From Commensalibacter communis (GTDB lineage: Bacteria > Pseudomonadota > Alphaproteobacteria > Acetobacterales > Acetobacteraceae): a stretch of 64,000 bases of DNA. How positions within the stretch are numbered: the stretch's first letter is position 1; each line of letters starts with the position of its first letter. The DNA is taken from NCBI RefSeq assembly GCF_947179015.1, contig NZ_CAMXCM010000003.1:124001-188000 (forward strand). The letters are read 5' to 3'. The notes under the pieces are model-generated. The model was not told the DNA's origin. It saw only the letters and a program-made list of their open reading frames with translations, and searched no databases. Position numbers and translations under genes: made by a program. Shown piece by piece: positions 27,781 to 36,137 of the stretch.

Positions 27781-28488
27781 ATGGGTTTTTCGATGGCTAA
27801 TTTTCCAATAGATATCGTAATTTTTGCTTTGCTGGCAGGATTTTTAATTCTGCGTTTGCGTAGTGTTTTGGGGAAAAAGACAGGTTTTAACAAAGAGGAT
27901 CGGGTTGTGTCCCCTTCTAACAGTGCTGTTAATCGGTCACAGATTATCAATAATAATCAAGATAAACCTGTTGAGCCTGTTAAACCAAAGGTGGAAATCA
28001 ATATTCCTGCGCCCGATACAGAAGCGGGACAAATGTTAAACAGAATTTCACAGCTGGATTCCTCTTTCGTCACTCAAAAATTTGTTGAAGGTTCCGAAGT
28101 CGTCTTTCGTAAAGTGTTAACTGCTTTTGCCAATGAGGATTTAACCGTTTTAAAGTCAATGTTAGTACCTGATGCTTATCATGCTTTTGAATCGGCCATT
28201 ATTGCACGGAAAAATTTACAAGAAAAACTAACTATTGAGATTAGATCTATTCATTCTATTACACTGACCAAAGTGCAATTGATAGAGGATGAATCTATTA
28301 AACGCGCTACCATCGAAGTGCAGTTTATTTCCAATCAAATCAATTGTACATTCGACAAGGATAGTAATCCTATCATAGGAACAGAATCGGTAACTGAATT
28401 TATTGATTCTTGGACATTTGAACGTTTATTAGGAACTGGAAACCAAGGAATTTCTTGGCGTTTAAAGTCCGCACGCAGTGGCAAATAA
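27781..28488 (+). CDS. membrane-anchored Tim44-domain protein (TimA-like)
   Basis: A 235-aa protein with an N-terminal transmembrane helix (about residues 9-26, FPIDIVIFALLAGFLILRL), a hydrophilic linker, and a Tim44-like domain from about 95 to the end (FVEGSEVVFRKVLTAFANEDLTVLKSML ... DSWTFERLL). Alphaproteobacterial proteins of this type beside secB and mltA have been named TimA by similarity to mitochondrial Tim44; their role in export is not settled. ATG 27781 has AACAGG 6 bases upstream; MANF four codons later is an alternative. It starts the plus-strand run with mltA. A second Tim44-domain protein, of different architecture, is encoded at 6920-8008. Confidence 0.82.
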   Translation: MGFSMANFPIDIVIFALLAGFLILRLRSVLGKKTGFNKEDRVVSPSNSAVNRSQIINNNQDKPVEPVKPKVEINIPAPDTEAGQMLNRISQLDSSFVTQKFVEGSEVVFRKVLTAFANEDLTVLKSMLVPDAYHAFESAIIARKNLQEKLTIEIRSIHSITLTKVQLIEDESIKRATIEVQFISNQINCTFDKDSNPIIGTESVTEFIDSWTFERLLGTGNQGISWRLKSARSGK

Positions 28489-28519
28489 TCTTCATTATTA
28501 AAGTATTTATAGGGATATT

Positions 28520-29740
28520 ATGAAGTCTGTTCTTCGTTATTTTACTATTTTATTGGCAGGTGGTCTTGCGGCTTGTGTTCAAACTCAAGAAAATCTTTCT
28601 GACTTTTATCCTGTTTCATACCAGAATTTGTCAGGTTGGGACAAAGAGAATTACGGTCAGTTACTGACTCTATTTCGTCAAAACTGTCAGTATTTAGAGA
28701 AATTGCCCCCAAATAGACATTTAGGGGGTGTTCAGGGTTTGTTTGGTGGCCAAGCGCAAGACTGGTTGCAATCCTGTAATGCCGCTAATGCTGTGAATGT
28801 TGCCGATCCTGCTCAAGCAAAACAGTTTTTTGAAGCATGGTTACAGCCATATCAATATACGATCAGTGGCACGACGGGCAAAGTTACGGGATATTATGAG
28901 CCCGATGTTAAAGGGTCAACAGTGCGCACGGATGTTTATAATGTGCCTGTTTATGGGAAGCCTAGAGATTTGATCGCCAGAAAAAATACAGATGGTCAAA
29001 TTGAATATGGCTTTATACAGGGTGGCTTGTTTGTGCCATATTACACCCGTGCGCAAATCGATCAAGGTGCTTTAAGTGGTAAAGGGCTAGAGATTGCTTG
29101 GGTAAAAGATCCTATTGATTTGTTCTTTATGCAGATCCAAGGATCAGGAAGAATTGTATTACCAGACGGTCAAATTTTGCGTTTAGGCTATGCTGGTAAA
29201 AATGGCCAACCGTATACGGCATTAGGTCGGTTAATGATTGACCAAGGGTTAATGGATTCCCAATCAATCAATATGTTTTCAGTAAGGGCGTGGTTACATA
29301 GTCATCCTGAACAAGCTGTATCCTTAATGGAACAAAATAAAAATTATGTTTTCTTTCGCCGCTTAACCGATCAACGTCATGATACTGGACCCATTGGAAC
29401 ATTGGGCGCTCCACTAACTGCGGGACGTTCTGTTGCTGTTGATAAGCAATGGATTCCCCTAGGGGTGCCTTTATGGCTTGAAACGACAATGCCAAGCCCC
29501 GCTCAAAACCAGACAGATAGTTTGGTTAGATACCCATGGAAGCGCATGGTTTTTGCGCAAGACGTTGGCGGGGGCGTCACGGGAATGAGTCGAGTTGATT
29601 TATTCACGGGATGGGGGGCTCAAGCGGGATGGTATGCTGGGTTGATGAACGAGGAAGGAAAAGTTTTCATATTGTTACCGCGTCGTTCGGAACAACAATC
29701 TTTGCCTATCACAACGACCCAGCAACCTTCTGCCCAATGA
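28520..29740 (+). CDS. mltA: membrane-bound lytic murein transglycosylase A
   Basis: Outer-membrane lipoprotein that cleaves peptidoglycan glycan strands to 1,6-anhydromuropeptides; 406 aa. The signal peptide ends in a lipobox LAGGLAAC (C19). The MltA domain includes GKVTGYYEPDVKGS, FFMQIQGSGRIVLPDG and the C-terminal 3D domain with AQDVGGGVTG and DLFTGWG, which contains the catalytic Asp. The glutamine/serine-rich tail is variable. ATG 28520 follows ATAGGGATATT. It sits 31 bases after the Tim44-like gene and 12 bases before the DNA methyltransferase. Confidence 0.95.
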   Translation: MKSVLRYFTILLAGGLAACVQTQENLSDFYPVSYQNLSGWDKENYGQLLTLFRQNCQYLEKLPPNRHLGGVQGLFGGQAQDWLQSCNAANAVNVADPAQAKQFFEAWLQPYQYTISGTTGKVTGYYEPDVKGSTVRTDVYNVPVYGKPRDLIARKNTDGQIEYGFIQGGLFVPYYTRAQIDQGALSGKGLEIAWVKDPIDLFFMQIQGSGRIVLPDGQILRLGYAGKNGQPYTALGRLMIDQGLMDSQSINMFSVRAWLHSHPEQAVSLMEQNKNYVFFRRLTDQRHDTGPIGTLGAPLTAGRSVAVDKQWIPLGVPLWLETTMPSPAQNQTDSLVRYPWKRMVFAQDVGGGVTGMSRVDLFTGWGAQAGWYAGLMNEEGKVFILLPRRSEQQSLPITTTQQPSAQ

Positions 29741-29752
29741 TAAGGATCTAGG

Positions 29753-30625
29753 GTGTCTCCTAAGAAAAATAAAAAAATTGACATCTTGGTCGAGGAGGAA
29801 ACTTCTCGACCTTATAGTTTCAAGGTCGGTAACCATACATTAGTTCGTGGTGATTGTTTATCTGTTTTGCAAAAAATGGATGATGAGTCCGTTGATGTAT
29901 TTATCACTTCTCCGCCTTACAATCTTGGAATTGCTTATAGTGCTTATAAGGACAAAAAAGAAGAAATAGAATATTTAGACTGGCTTGAAACGATTTGTAT
30001 TGAGATCAAAAGGATCATGAAAAGAGATGGTTCATTTTTCTTGAATATCGCAGGATCATCCTCGTACCCTTGGTTGCCGTTTGAGTTAATGACCAGACTT
30101 AGACAACATTTCTATTTACAAAATCATATTGAATGGATCAAATCGATTTCGATTGGTGATGATAGTCATGGGCATTTCAAGCCTGTGGTCAGTAATCGTT
30201 TCTTGCATCGTAACCACGAATATTTATTTCATCTGACTAAAACGGGCAAAGTTCCTCTGCAACGTTTGAATGTCGGTGTTCCTTATAAAGATAAGACCAA
30301 TATTAAGCGTAGAGCCCATAGTCATGATCTGCGATGCCGAGGGGATGTTTGGTTTATTCCTTATAATACAGTTCGAAAAAAATCTGAGAAATTTAATCAT
30401 CCTGGCACCTTTCCAGAGGCCTTACCTGAAATGTGTTTAAAATTACACGGTGTTTCAAAGCCAGTGGTGGTTGATCCTTTTATGGGAACGGGAACAACAT
30501 TGTTGGCAACCCACAGAGTGGGCGGGCGAGCAATAGGTATTGATATTGATAAAAACTATGTCAAAATTGCCAAGGAAAGAGTAAAAATGTTACACTCAGA
30601 AGGTGAACGTCGTTCAAAATTATAA
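29753..30625 (+). CDS. site-specific DNA methyltransferase, beta-class (orphan)
   Basis: A 290-aa DNA methyltransferase. Motif IV TSPPYNLG (about 52-59) comes near the N-terminus and the SAM-binding motif I DPFMGTGTT (about 241-249) near the C-terminus, the beta-class order; VGGRAIGIDIDKNYVKIA follows as in the family. TSPPY is compatible with N4-cytosine or N6-adenine methylation, so the target base and site cannot be read here. No C-terminal extra domain like that of CcrM is present. No restriction endonuclease gene is adjacent, so it looks like an orphan enzyme. Start GTG 29753 follows AAGGATCTAGG. It lies 12 bases after mltA, between two unrelated housekeeping genes. Confidence 0.88.
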   Translation: MSPKKNKKIDILVEEETSRPYSFKVGNHTLVRGDCLSVLQKMDDESVDVFITSPPYNLGIAYSAYKDKKEEIEYLDWLETICIEIKRIMKRDGSFFLNIAGSSSYPWLPFELMTRLRQHFYLQNHIEWIKSISIGDDSHGHFKPVVSNRFLHRNHEYLFHLTKTGKVPLQRLNVGVPYKDKTNIKRRAHSHDLRCRGDVWFIPYNTVRKKSEKFNHPGTFPEALPEMCLKLHGVSKPVVVDPFMGTGTTLLATHRVGGRAIGIDIDKNYVKIAKERVKMLHSEGERRSKL

Positions 30626-30718
30626 AATGAATAGGTTTTTACAATTGCTTTTGATAGTATCCCGACCAATTGATTTATTTAAATGAATAAGTTTTAGATA
30701 TTAGTTAGAAAGCGGATT

Positions 30719-32134
30719 ATGAAGAAACTGATCTTAGCCATTATTGTCCTTGGGGCAGTGGTATATGGTGGAACCGTTTGGTATTTGAATGGGTTTGATC
30801 ATAAAACCGCCCCTAAATTGGCGGAAAATTCACCTTCACGTAAAGATGCTGTGGCAATGGCTGCTTTTGATGTGTTAACAGAAGCACGTTGTGATTATTG
30901 TCACTCTGAAAAGGTAGCATTGCCTTTTTATTTCAAATTGCCTGTTGCCAGCAGTTTGATGGAAAAAGACCGTCTAAAAGGGCTTAAAAATTTCCGTATG
31001 GAACCAGTTATTGCTGCTCTGGAAGAAGGTAAACCTGTTGGATTGGTTGCGTTATCTCGAATAGAGTTCGTGATGCAACGTAACTTAATGCCTCCTTCAC
31101 TATATTTGTTAATGCATTGGCATTCTCGCCTTTCAGAACAACAACGTGATGATGTTATTAAATGGGTTCAACAAGAACGTAAAAAATACTATGCCACCCA
31201 AGGTGTTGCAGAGCGCTTTGCTGGCGAACCTGTACAGCCTATTCCAGAATCTTTACCCGTTGATCCAAAAATGGTTGCCTTAGGTAAAAAACTATTTTTC
31301 GAAAAAAGATTATCTGGTGATAACACTTCGAATTGTGCTTCTTGTCATGATCTCCAAAAAGGTGGTGTTGACGGATTGGTAACTGCCACGGGTATTTATG
31401 GACAAAAAGGTCCAATTAATGTTCCAACAGTTTATAACGCAGTCTTTAATCACAGTCAGTTCTGGGATGGTCGTGCGGTTGACCTAGAAGATCAAGCTGG
31501 AGGTCCAGTAATGAATCCATTAGAAATGGGATCAAAATCCTGGGAAGATGTTGCTACGAAATTACGTCAAGAACCTTCATATGAAAAAGACTTTACAGAA
31601 GTATTTGGCAGCCCGACAATCGATAAAAAAACGATTACAGATGCAATTGGTGCCTACGAAAAAACCTTAATTACGCCAGACAGTCCTTTCGATATGTATC
31701 TAAAAGGTGTAGATGGTGCGATTAATGCCCAAGAAAAACGTGGCTATCAGTTGTTTAAAGAAAATGGTTGTGCAAGTTGTCATAACGGTGTTGCCCTTGG
31801 TGGTGCAGCCTATGAAGAACTTGGACTACAGAGTGATTATTTCACAGACCGTGGCGATAAATCGACGGATGCTGATATGGGTCGTTTTAATTTTACCCAC
31901 CAAGAATCAGATAGACACAGATTTAAAGTGCCTTTGTTGCGTAATATTGCGTTGACGGGACCTTATTTCCACGATGGTAGCGTTAAAACGCTTAAAGAAG
32001 CTGTGGAAAAAATGTTGAAATATCAAACCCCTTATCATAAATTATCAGATCAAGAGGTTAATGATATTGTTGCTTTCTTAAAAACATTGACTGGTAAATA
32101 TCAAGGTCAATCTATTGATAAGTTGGCACCATAA
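30719..32134 (+). CDS. tri-heme cytochrome c peroxidase (quinol peroxidase-like)
   Basis: A 471-aa periplasmic enzyme anchored by an N-terminal transmembrane helix (residues about 4-22). Three CxxCH heme-attachment sites occur: CDYCH (58-62), CASCH (206-210) and CASCH (351-355). The last two belong to the di-heme peroxidase core (LGKKLFFEKRLSGDNTSNC, FWDGRAVDLEDQAGGP, LRNIALTGPYFHDGS), and the extra N-terminal heme domain is the arrangement of E. coli YhjA and Aggregatibacter quinol peroxidase, which reduce hydrogen peroxide with quinol electrons. Quinol as donor is inferred from this architecture. A strong terminator follows. ATG 30719 has AAAGCGG upstream. Confidence 0.9.
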   Translation: MKKLILAIIVLGAVVYGGTVWYLNGFDHKTAPKLAENSPSRKDAVAMAAFDVLTEARCDYCHSEKVALPFYFKLPVASSLMEKDRLKGLKNFRMEPVIAALEEGKPVGLVALSRIEFVMQRNLMPPSLYLLMHWHSRLSEQQRDDVIKWVQQERKKYYATQGVAERFAGEPVQPIPESLPVDPKMVALGKKLFFEKRLSGDNTSNCASCHDLQKGGVDGLVTATGIYGQKGPINVPTVYNAVFNHSQFWDGRAVDLEDQAGGPVMNPLEMGSKSWEDVATKLRQEPSYEKDFTEVFGSPTIDKKTITDAIGAYEKTLITPDSPFDMYLKGVDGAINAQEKRGYQLFKENGCASCHNGVALGGAAYEELGLQSDYFTDRGDKSTDADMGRFNFTHQESDRHRFKVPLLRNIALTGPYFHDGSVKTLKEAVEKMLKYQTPYHKLSDQEVNDIVAFLKTLTGKYQGQSIDKLAP

Positions 32135-32161
32135 TCAATAAAGATTGTTGAAAATCTTTTG

Positions 32162-32197
32162 ACCTTTCACTGGTTTTCTGGTGAAAGGTTTTTTTAT
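32162..32197 (+). terminator. rho-independent terminator after the peroxidase gene
   Basis: Stem ACCTTTCAC / GTGAAAGGT with a 10-base loop, followed by an uninterrupted T-run (TTTTTTT). It separates the peroxidase gene from the downstream Smr gene. Confidence 0.9.
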
Positions 32198-32238
32198 TCT
32201 ATATATTAGGTCAAATCATTTCATTGAAGGTTGGTAAA

Positions 32239-32838
32239 TTGGCAAGAGGACGACAATTAAATAAAGAAGAACAATCTTTATGGGATAATTTTGCCAATCG
32301 AATCAAAGGGATTCGTCAAGATAAACAGCGCGAATTGCCTGTAATGAAGATTGCGTATGATGAGCGACCTGATAATCATAAAAGACTATTAGCAAACTCA
32401 TCGCGATCACAGAAACTCGTTCAAACAGAAACTTTTATCCAATATTATAAACTTTTTAAGAAAAAACAGGAACAACCAATCGAACAAAAATCTTTTATCA
32501 ATATTGGGGAAAAACAAGCAGGTTTAGATACAAATACGTGGAAGAAATTACATAAAGGTCAAATGCAACCTGAAAAGATTTTGGACTTGCATGGATATAC
32601 AGCACAGCGCGCTTTTTTTGTATTAGAAGAATTCTTGATTCGATCACAGCGAAGTAATATTCGTTGTGTAGAAATTATCACTGGGATCGGAACAGGATAT
32701 AAAGAGGGTGGGATTCTTAAAAGAGAGCTCCCTTATTGGTTAAATCGCCCCGTAATACAATCTTTGATCTTAGGGACGACTTATCCTGCACAATGGAATG
32801 GTGGCGCAGTTAGAATTTTATTGAAACGTAACCGTTAA
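32239..32838 (+). CDS. Smr-domain protein (putative DNA/RNA endonuclease)
   Basis: About 199 aa with a C-terminal Smr domain: the LDLHGYT motif (115-121) and the GIGTGYKEGGILKRELPYWL loop, ending VRILLKR. Smr domains of this kind (E. coli SmrA/SmrB, MutS2 C-terminus) are metal-dependent nucleases acting on nucleic acid; SmrB cleaves mRNA at collided ribosomes. The N-terminal half is basic and unstructured in appearance. I place the start at TTG 32239 because GAAGG lies 8 bases upstream; an earlier in-frame TTG at 32224 has no site. In alphaproteobacteria an smr gene often follows mltA directly; here two genes lie between. Convergent with the solute-binding protein gene, 4-base gap. Confidence 0.85.
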   Translation: MARGRQLNKEEQSLWDNFANRIKGIRQDKQRELPVMKIAYDERPDNHKRLLANSSRSQKLVQTETFIQYYKLFKKKQEQPIEQKSFINIGEKQAGLDTNTWKKLHKGQMQPEKILDLHGYTAQRAFFVLEEFLIRSQRSNIRCVEIITGIGTGYKEGGILKRELPYWLNRPVIQSLILGTTYPAQWNGGAVRILLKRNR

Positions 32839-32842
32839 GTTC

Positions 32843-33916
32843 TCAATTATTTGACCATTTTGTAAATTTGGCATTCAGCCATCGTTGTAACGCCATCGTT
32901 GTAATCAGTTGAGGACACATTTTACTGATGGTATCAATACAAGCTGCATTCTCTTGGAAGATTACATTATTTTTTTTAGCCAAATCAATTATTTGCTCGT
33001 TTTTCAAGAGTTTACTGGTATTCAAACGCCATTTTGCTACGAGTGCAGAGGGGGTGAGCATTGGCAGCATAATAGAAACATTCATTCTGGATGCAAGTGC
33101 AAGTGCATTCCATGCTTCAAATAAAGTATTTCCAGTTTTATAGTGGGGCAATTGACTATATAGATCACTAAATTTGGGCCCAAAAGTTGTGGTGTTATCA
33201 AGTGAAAAAAAAGTATGTAGACCATCCTTGAGTAAGCTCGGTAAAGCAGCAAATGCCTCCGGAGTGCTTAGTTGTATGACATCAACATCTCCTTTCTTTA
33301 ATGCTTGAACTGCGGTGGAAAAATCAGTCAATCCTTCAACAGGAATAGTAGTAATTTTCAGAAGCTCAATTCCAAGAAGTGTTGGTAATTCCTTGCCTAT
33401 GATAGAAGATACAGCTACTTTCATCGATCTGTTTTTAAGGAGATCAGGAATAGAATTATGAAAAGGTTGACGAGCAATTGTAATCGATGGAGACAGGCTG
33501 CTTAATATAGGAATCCATCTTTCACAATCGTAATGCACACGTTTATCCCCTGACATAGAGGCGATAAATGGGTTGCCAGAAGTCAATAATGCAGTATTGC
33601 CGTCTGGAACTATTCTTGTGTCGAACAGATTTGCCCCAGTTATCCCATCATATCCTGATGTATAACGTAAAGGAACAGGGGCATTATCTTGTAAGCTTGA
33701 CGTAAACACAGAGGAAAATTGTGATGCCCATTCTCCTACATCACTCTTCTCTGATCCTCCTACGATAAAGGAAAAACTATTATTGCTTTTGGATGTTTGT
33801 AAAGCACCCATAGGCATAACTTCATTGGCATTTGCTTGTAATGCCGTTGTTGTTAGACTGGCTCCTGCGAGAGAGAGGATACGAAAAAATTGACGTTTGG
33901 TTACCGATAAAGGCAT
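32843..33916 (-). CDS. periplasmic solute-binding-like protein (TctC/Bug-like), no transporter nearby
   Basis: A 357-aa exported protein with an N-terminal signal (KRQFFRILSLAGASLTTTALQANA). The body resembles tripartite tricarboxylate (TctC/Bug) binding proteins: FSFIVGGSEKSDVGEWASQF at the first strand, a VHYDCERWIPILSSLSPS segment in the place of the usual YDP..F.PV, IPDLLKNRSMKVAVSS, and VQALKKGDVDVIQLSTPEAFAALPSLLKDG. Resemblance is partial and I rate the family as likely, not certain. No TctA/TctB membrane genes are present, so ligand and partner are unknown. It is divergent from petB with about 206 AT-rich bases between. Confidence 0.55.
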   Translation of the reverse strand: MPLSVTKRQFFRILSLAGASLTTTALQANANEVMPMGALQTSKSNNSFSFIVGGSEKSDVGEWASQFSSVFTSSLQDNAPVPLRYTSGYDGITGANLFDTRIVPDGNTALLTSGNPFIASMSGDKRVHYDCERWIPILSSLSPSITIARQPFHNSIPDLLKNRSMKVAVSSIIGKELPTLLGIELLKITTIPVEGLTDFSTAVQALKKGDVDVIQLSTPEAFAALPSLLKDGLHTFFSLDNTTTFGPKFSDLYSQLPHYKTGNTLFEAWNALALASRMNVSIMLPMLTPSALVAKWRLNTSKLLKNEQIIDLAKKNNVIFQENAACIDTISKMCPQLITTMALQRWLNAKFTKWSNN

Positions 33917-34122
33917 TTCGTGTATTATTTCTTGTTTTTGTATATGTATAAAAGAGAAGAGGCTATTATTATGAAAGATTTTAACGCACGTTAAAAGTTT
34001 TTTCTTACATGAGCTAAATTTTCATATAAATATAGCAATTTAAAGGCAAATCTATTTTAAAAATATGGTTTTATGAATAGAATTGGTTTTCTGTATTCTA
34101 TCTTTGATGTAAAGCGGTTGTT

Positions 34123-35361
34123 ATGACACAAGACCCCGAACCTCATTTAAACCAAGTTTCTTCTAAAAAACACACATTTTCTGAGTGGATAGAAAAGCGT
34201 TTTCCAGTTTTTTCAACATTCAGACGTGAATATATTCAATTCCCAATGCCTCGTAATTTAAATATTTGGTGGGCATTCGGGGCAGTGTTATGCGTTACTT
34301 TACTATTGATGTTGGCAACAGGGATTTTTTTAGCATTATCTTATACACCGTCAGCAGAAGAGGCTTTTGCTTCGATTGAAATGATAGAAAGGCGAGTGCC
34401 AAGTGGGTGGTTATTACGATCGCTTCATATGGCAGGATCAAATTTATTTCTTGTTTTTTTATATTTGCATCTTTTTAGAGGGCTATATTATGGTTCTTAT
34501 AAAAATCCTAGAGAGCTCGTATGGTTGTCAGGCTTATTATTAATGCTGATGGTGATGATGACGGCATTTGCAGGGTATATTTTGCCTTGGGGGCAAATGT
34601 CTTATTGGGCTGCCAATGTGGTTATCCAAGCAATATCTTCAATTCCATTTATTGGCGAAGGGTTGGCGCATTGGTTAATGGGGGGGAGCTCGCCCAGCGA
34701 TCTGACATTACATCGGTATTTTGTGTTACACTTTGCAATGGCTTTTTTTATAATTGCTGTGGTGTTTATTCATGTGATTTGCGTTCATGTCGTCAAATCA
34801 AACAATCCCAAAGGGATAGAACCTAAAACCAAAGAAGAAACGCTACCTTTCTATCCTTATTATGTGGCAAAGGATGGGGTGGTTATCGTTGGAGCAATCA
34901 TTTTACTGGTTTTATTGGCTTTCTTTTTTCCTGATTTACTAACGAATAGTGAAAATTATACGCCTGCTAATCCTTTGGAAACGCCAGCAAACATAGCACC
35001 TGAATGGTATTTCTTGCCTTTTTATGGGATTTTGCAACTTATCCCATATAAATTCCTTGGGTTATTGCTATCGGTTGGTTCAATCATGGTTTTATTTGCG
35101 GTACCTTGGCTTGATAGATCACCTATTAAATCAGCGAATTATCGTCCTTTATATCGTATAGCTTTATTTCTATTAGTTCTTTCTTTTGTGATGCTTGGGA
35201 TTGTTGGAAAATATCACAGCCATACAGGGTTAATATGGCTGGGGCGGTTGGCATTATTCTATTATTATGCGCACTTTTTATTGATCTTACCTTTTTCAGC
35301 ACGGTTTGAGCTTAAAAGAACGCTTCCTACTTCTTTATTGGATGAGAAGGGGCATAAATAA
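34123..35361 (+). CDS. petB: cytochrome b of the bc1 complex
   Basis: Eight-helix membrane subunit of ubiquinol:cytochrome c oxidoreductase, 412 aa. The four heme ligands are present in two pairs, H102/H116 (SLHMAGSN...YLHLFRG) and H203/H217 (VLHF...FIHV), and the Qo-site signature PEWY is intact at 293-296. GLYYGSYK after the first pair is typical. The protein therefore looks functional. The Rieske gene petA normally sits immediately upstream, but the 206 bases before petB contain no such gene and the neighbour is on the other strand. petC overlaps its stop codon by one base (TAATG). Confidence 0.96.
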   Translation: MTQDPEPHLNQVSSKKHTFSEWIEKRFPVFSTFRREYIQFPMPRNLNIWWAFGAVLCVTLLLMLATGIFLALSYTPSAEEAFASIEMIERRVPSGWLLRSLHMAGSNLFLVFLYLHLFRGLYYGSYKNPRELVWLSGLLLMLMVMMTAFAGYILPWGQMSYWAANVVIQAISSIPFIGEGLAHWLMGGSSPSDLTLHRYFVLHFAMAFFIIAVVFIHVICVHVVKSNNPKGIEPKTKEETLPFYPYYVAKDGVVIVGAIILLVLLAFFFPDLLTNSENYTPANPLETPANIAPEWYFLPFYGILQLIPYKFLGLLLSVGSIMVLFAVPWLDRSPIKSANYRPLYRIALFLLVLSFVMLGIVGKYHSHTGLIWLGRLALFYYYAHFLLILPFSARFELKRTLPTSLLDEKGHK

Positions 35362-36137
35362 TGGTCAAACCAATTAAAAATGTAAGCTTTTTATTTTGTT
35401 TTTTATTTACGTGCTTATTTATTCCATTGATTTCTTACGCACAAAATAAGCCAGCATATAAGCAATATCCTTGGAGCTTCACAGGGATATTTGGTAATTA
35501 TGATTTATCCAGTGTGCAAAGAGGCTATATGGTTTATCGTAAGGCCTGTGCTTCTTGTCACTCCGTGCAATATATGCGTTATGCGGACTTGCAACAAATG
35601 GGATTGACGCTCGATCAAATTGATAAAATAGCAAAAACAGATCAGATCTTGGATGGTAAAGACGCATCAGGTAAAGATTTGTATCGTGCTGCCACATTGG
35701 TAGATTATCTACCAGCACCATATTCCAATCAATTAATGGCTAAATCGGTGAATGCGGGAAAGGTGCCTTTGGATTTTTCTCGTTATGGCATGGGGATGGG
35801 ACAGCAAGCGGATTATATTATGGCAATTTTGATGGGATATCAAAATCCCCCTGCTGATTTTAAACCAGATCAAGAGGGAATGGTTTACAATCAATATTTC
35901 CCAGGCCATCAAATTGCAATGCGATCCCCATTAACCAAGGATGGTGTGAAATATGCTGATGGCACCCCAGCAACTATTGAGCAACAAGCCAAAGATGTAA
36001 CAACATTTTTAAGTTGGACAGCACATCCACATCTGATAGAACGTCATCGTATCGGCATTATGGTAATGATTTATGTTGCCTTTATTGCTATTTTAACATT
36101 GCTTGTAAAAAGAAAAGTTTGGTCAAATGTCAAATAA
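35361..36137 (+). CDS. petC: cytochrome c1 of the bc1 complex
   Basis: Membrane-anchored c-type cytochrome of the bc1 complex, 258 aa. It has a signal peptide ending SYAQ (about 28), the heme site CASCH (63-67, in RKACASCHSVQYMRY), the FPGHQIAM segment supplying the axial Met, and a C-terminal anchor helix near 232-250 (GIMVMIYVAFIAILTLLV). The N-terminal WSFTGIFGNYD is typical of alphaproteobacterial c1. Start ATG overlaps the petB stop by one base. mtnP overlaps its 3' end by 11 bases in another frame, so the three genes form one transcript. Confidence 0.95.
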   Translation: MVKPIKNVSFLFCFLFTCLFIPLISYAQNKPAYKQYPWSFTGIFGNYDLSSVQRGYMVYRKACASCHSVQYMRYADLQQMGLTLDQIDKIAKTDQILDGKDASGKDLYRAATLVDYLPAPYSNQLMAKSVNAGKVPLDFSRYGMGMGQQADYIMAILMGYQNPPADFKPDQEGMVYNQYFPGHQIAMRSPLTKDGVKYADGTPATIEQQAKDVTTFLSWTAHPHLIERHRIGIMVMIYVAFIAILTLLVKRKVWSNVK

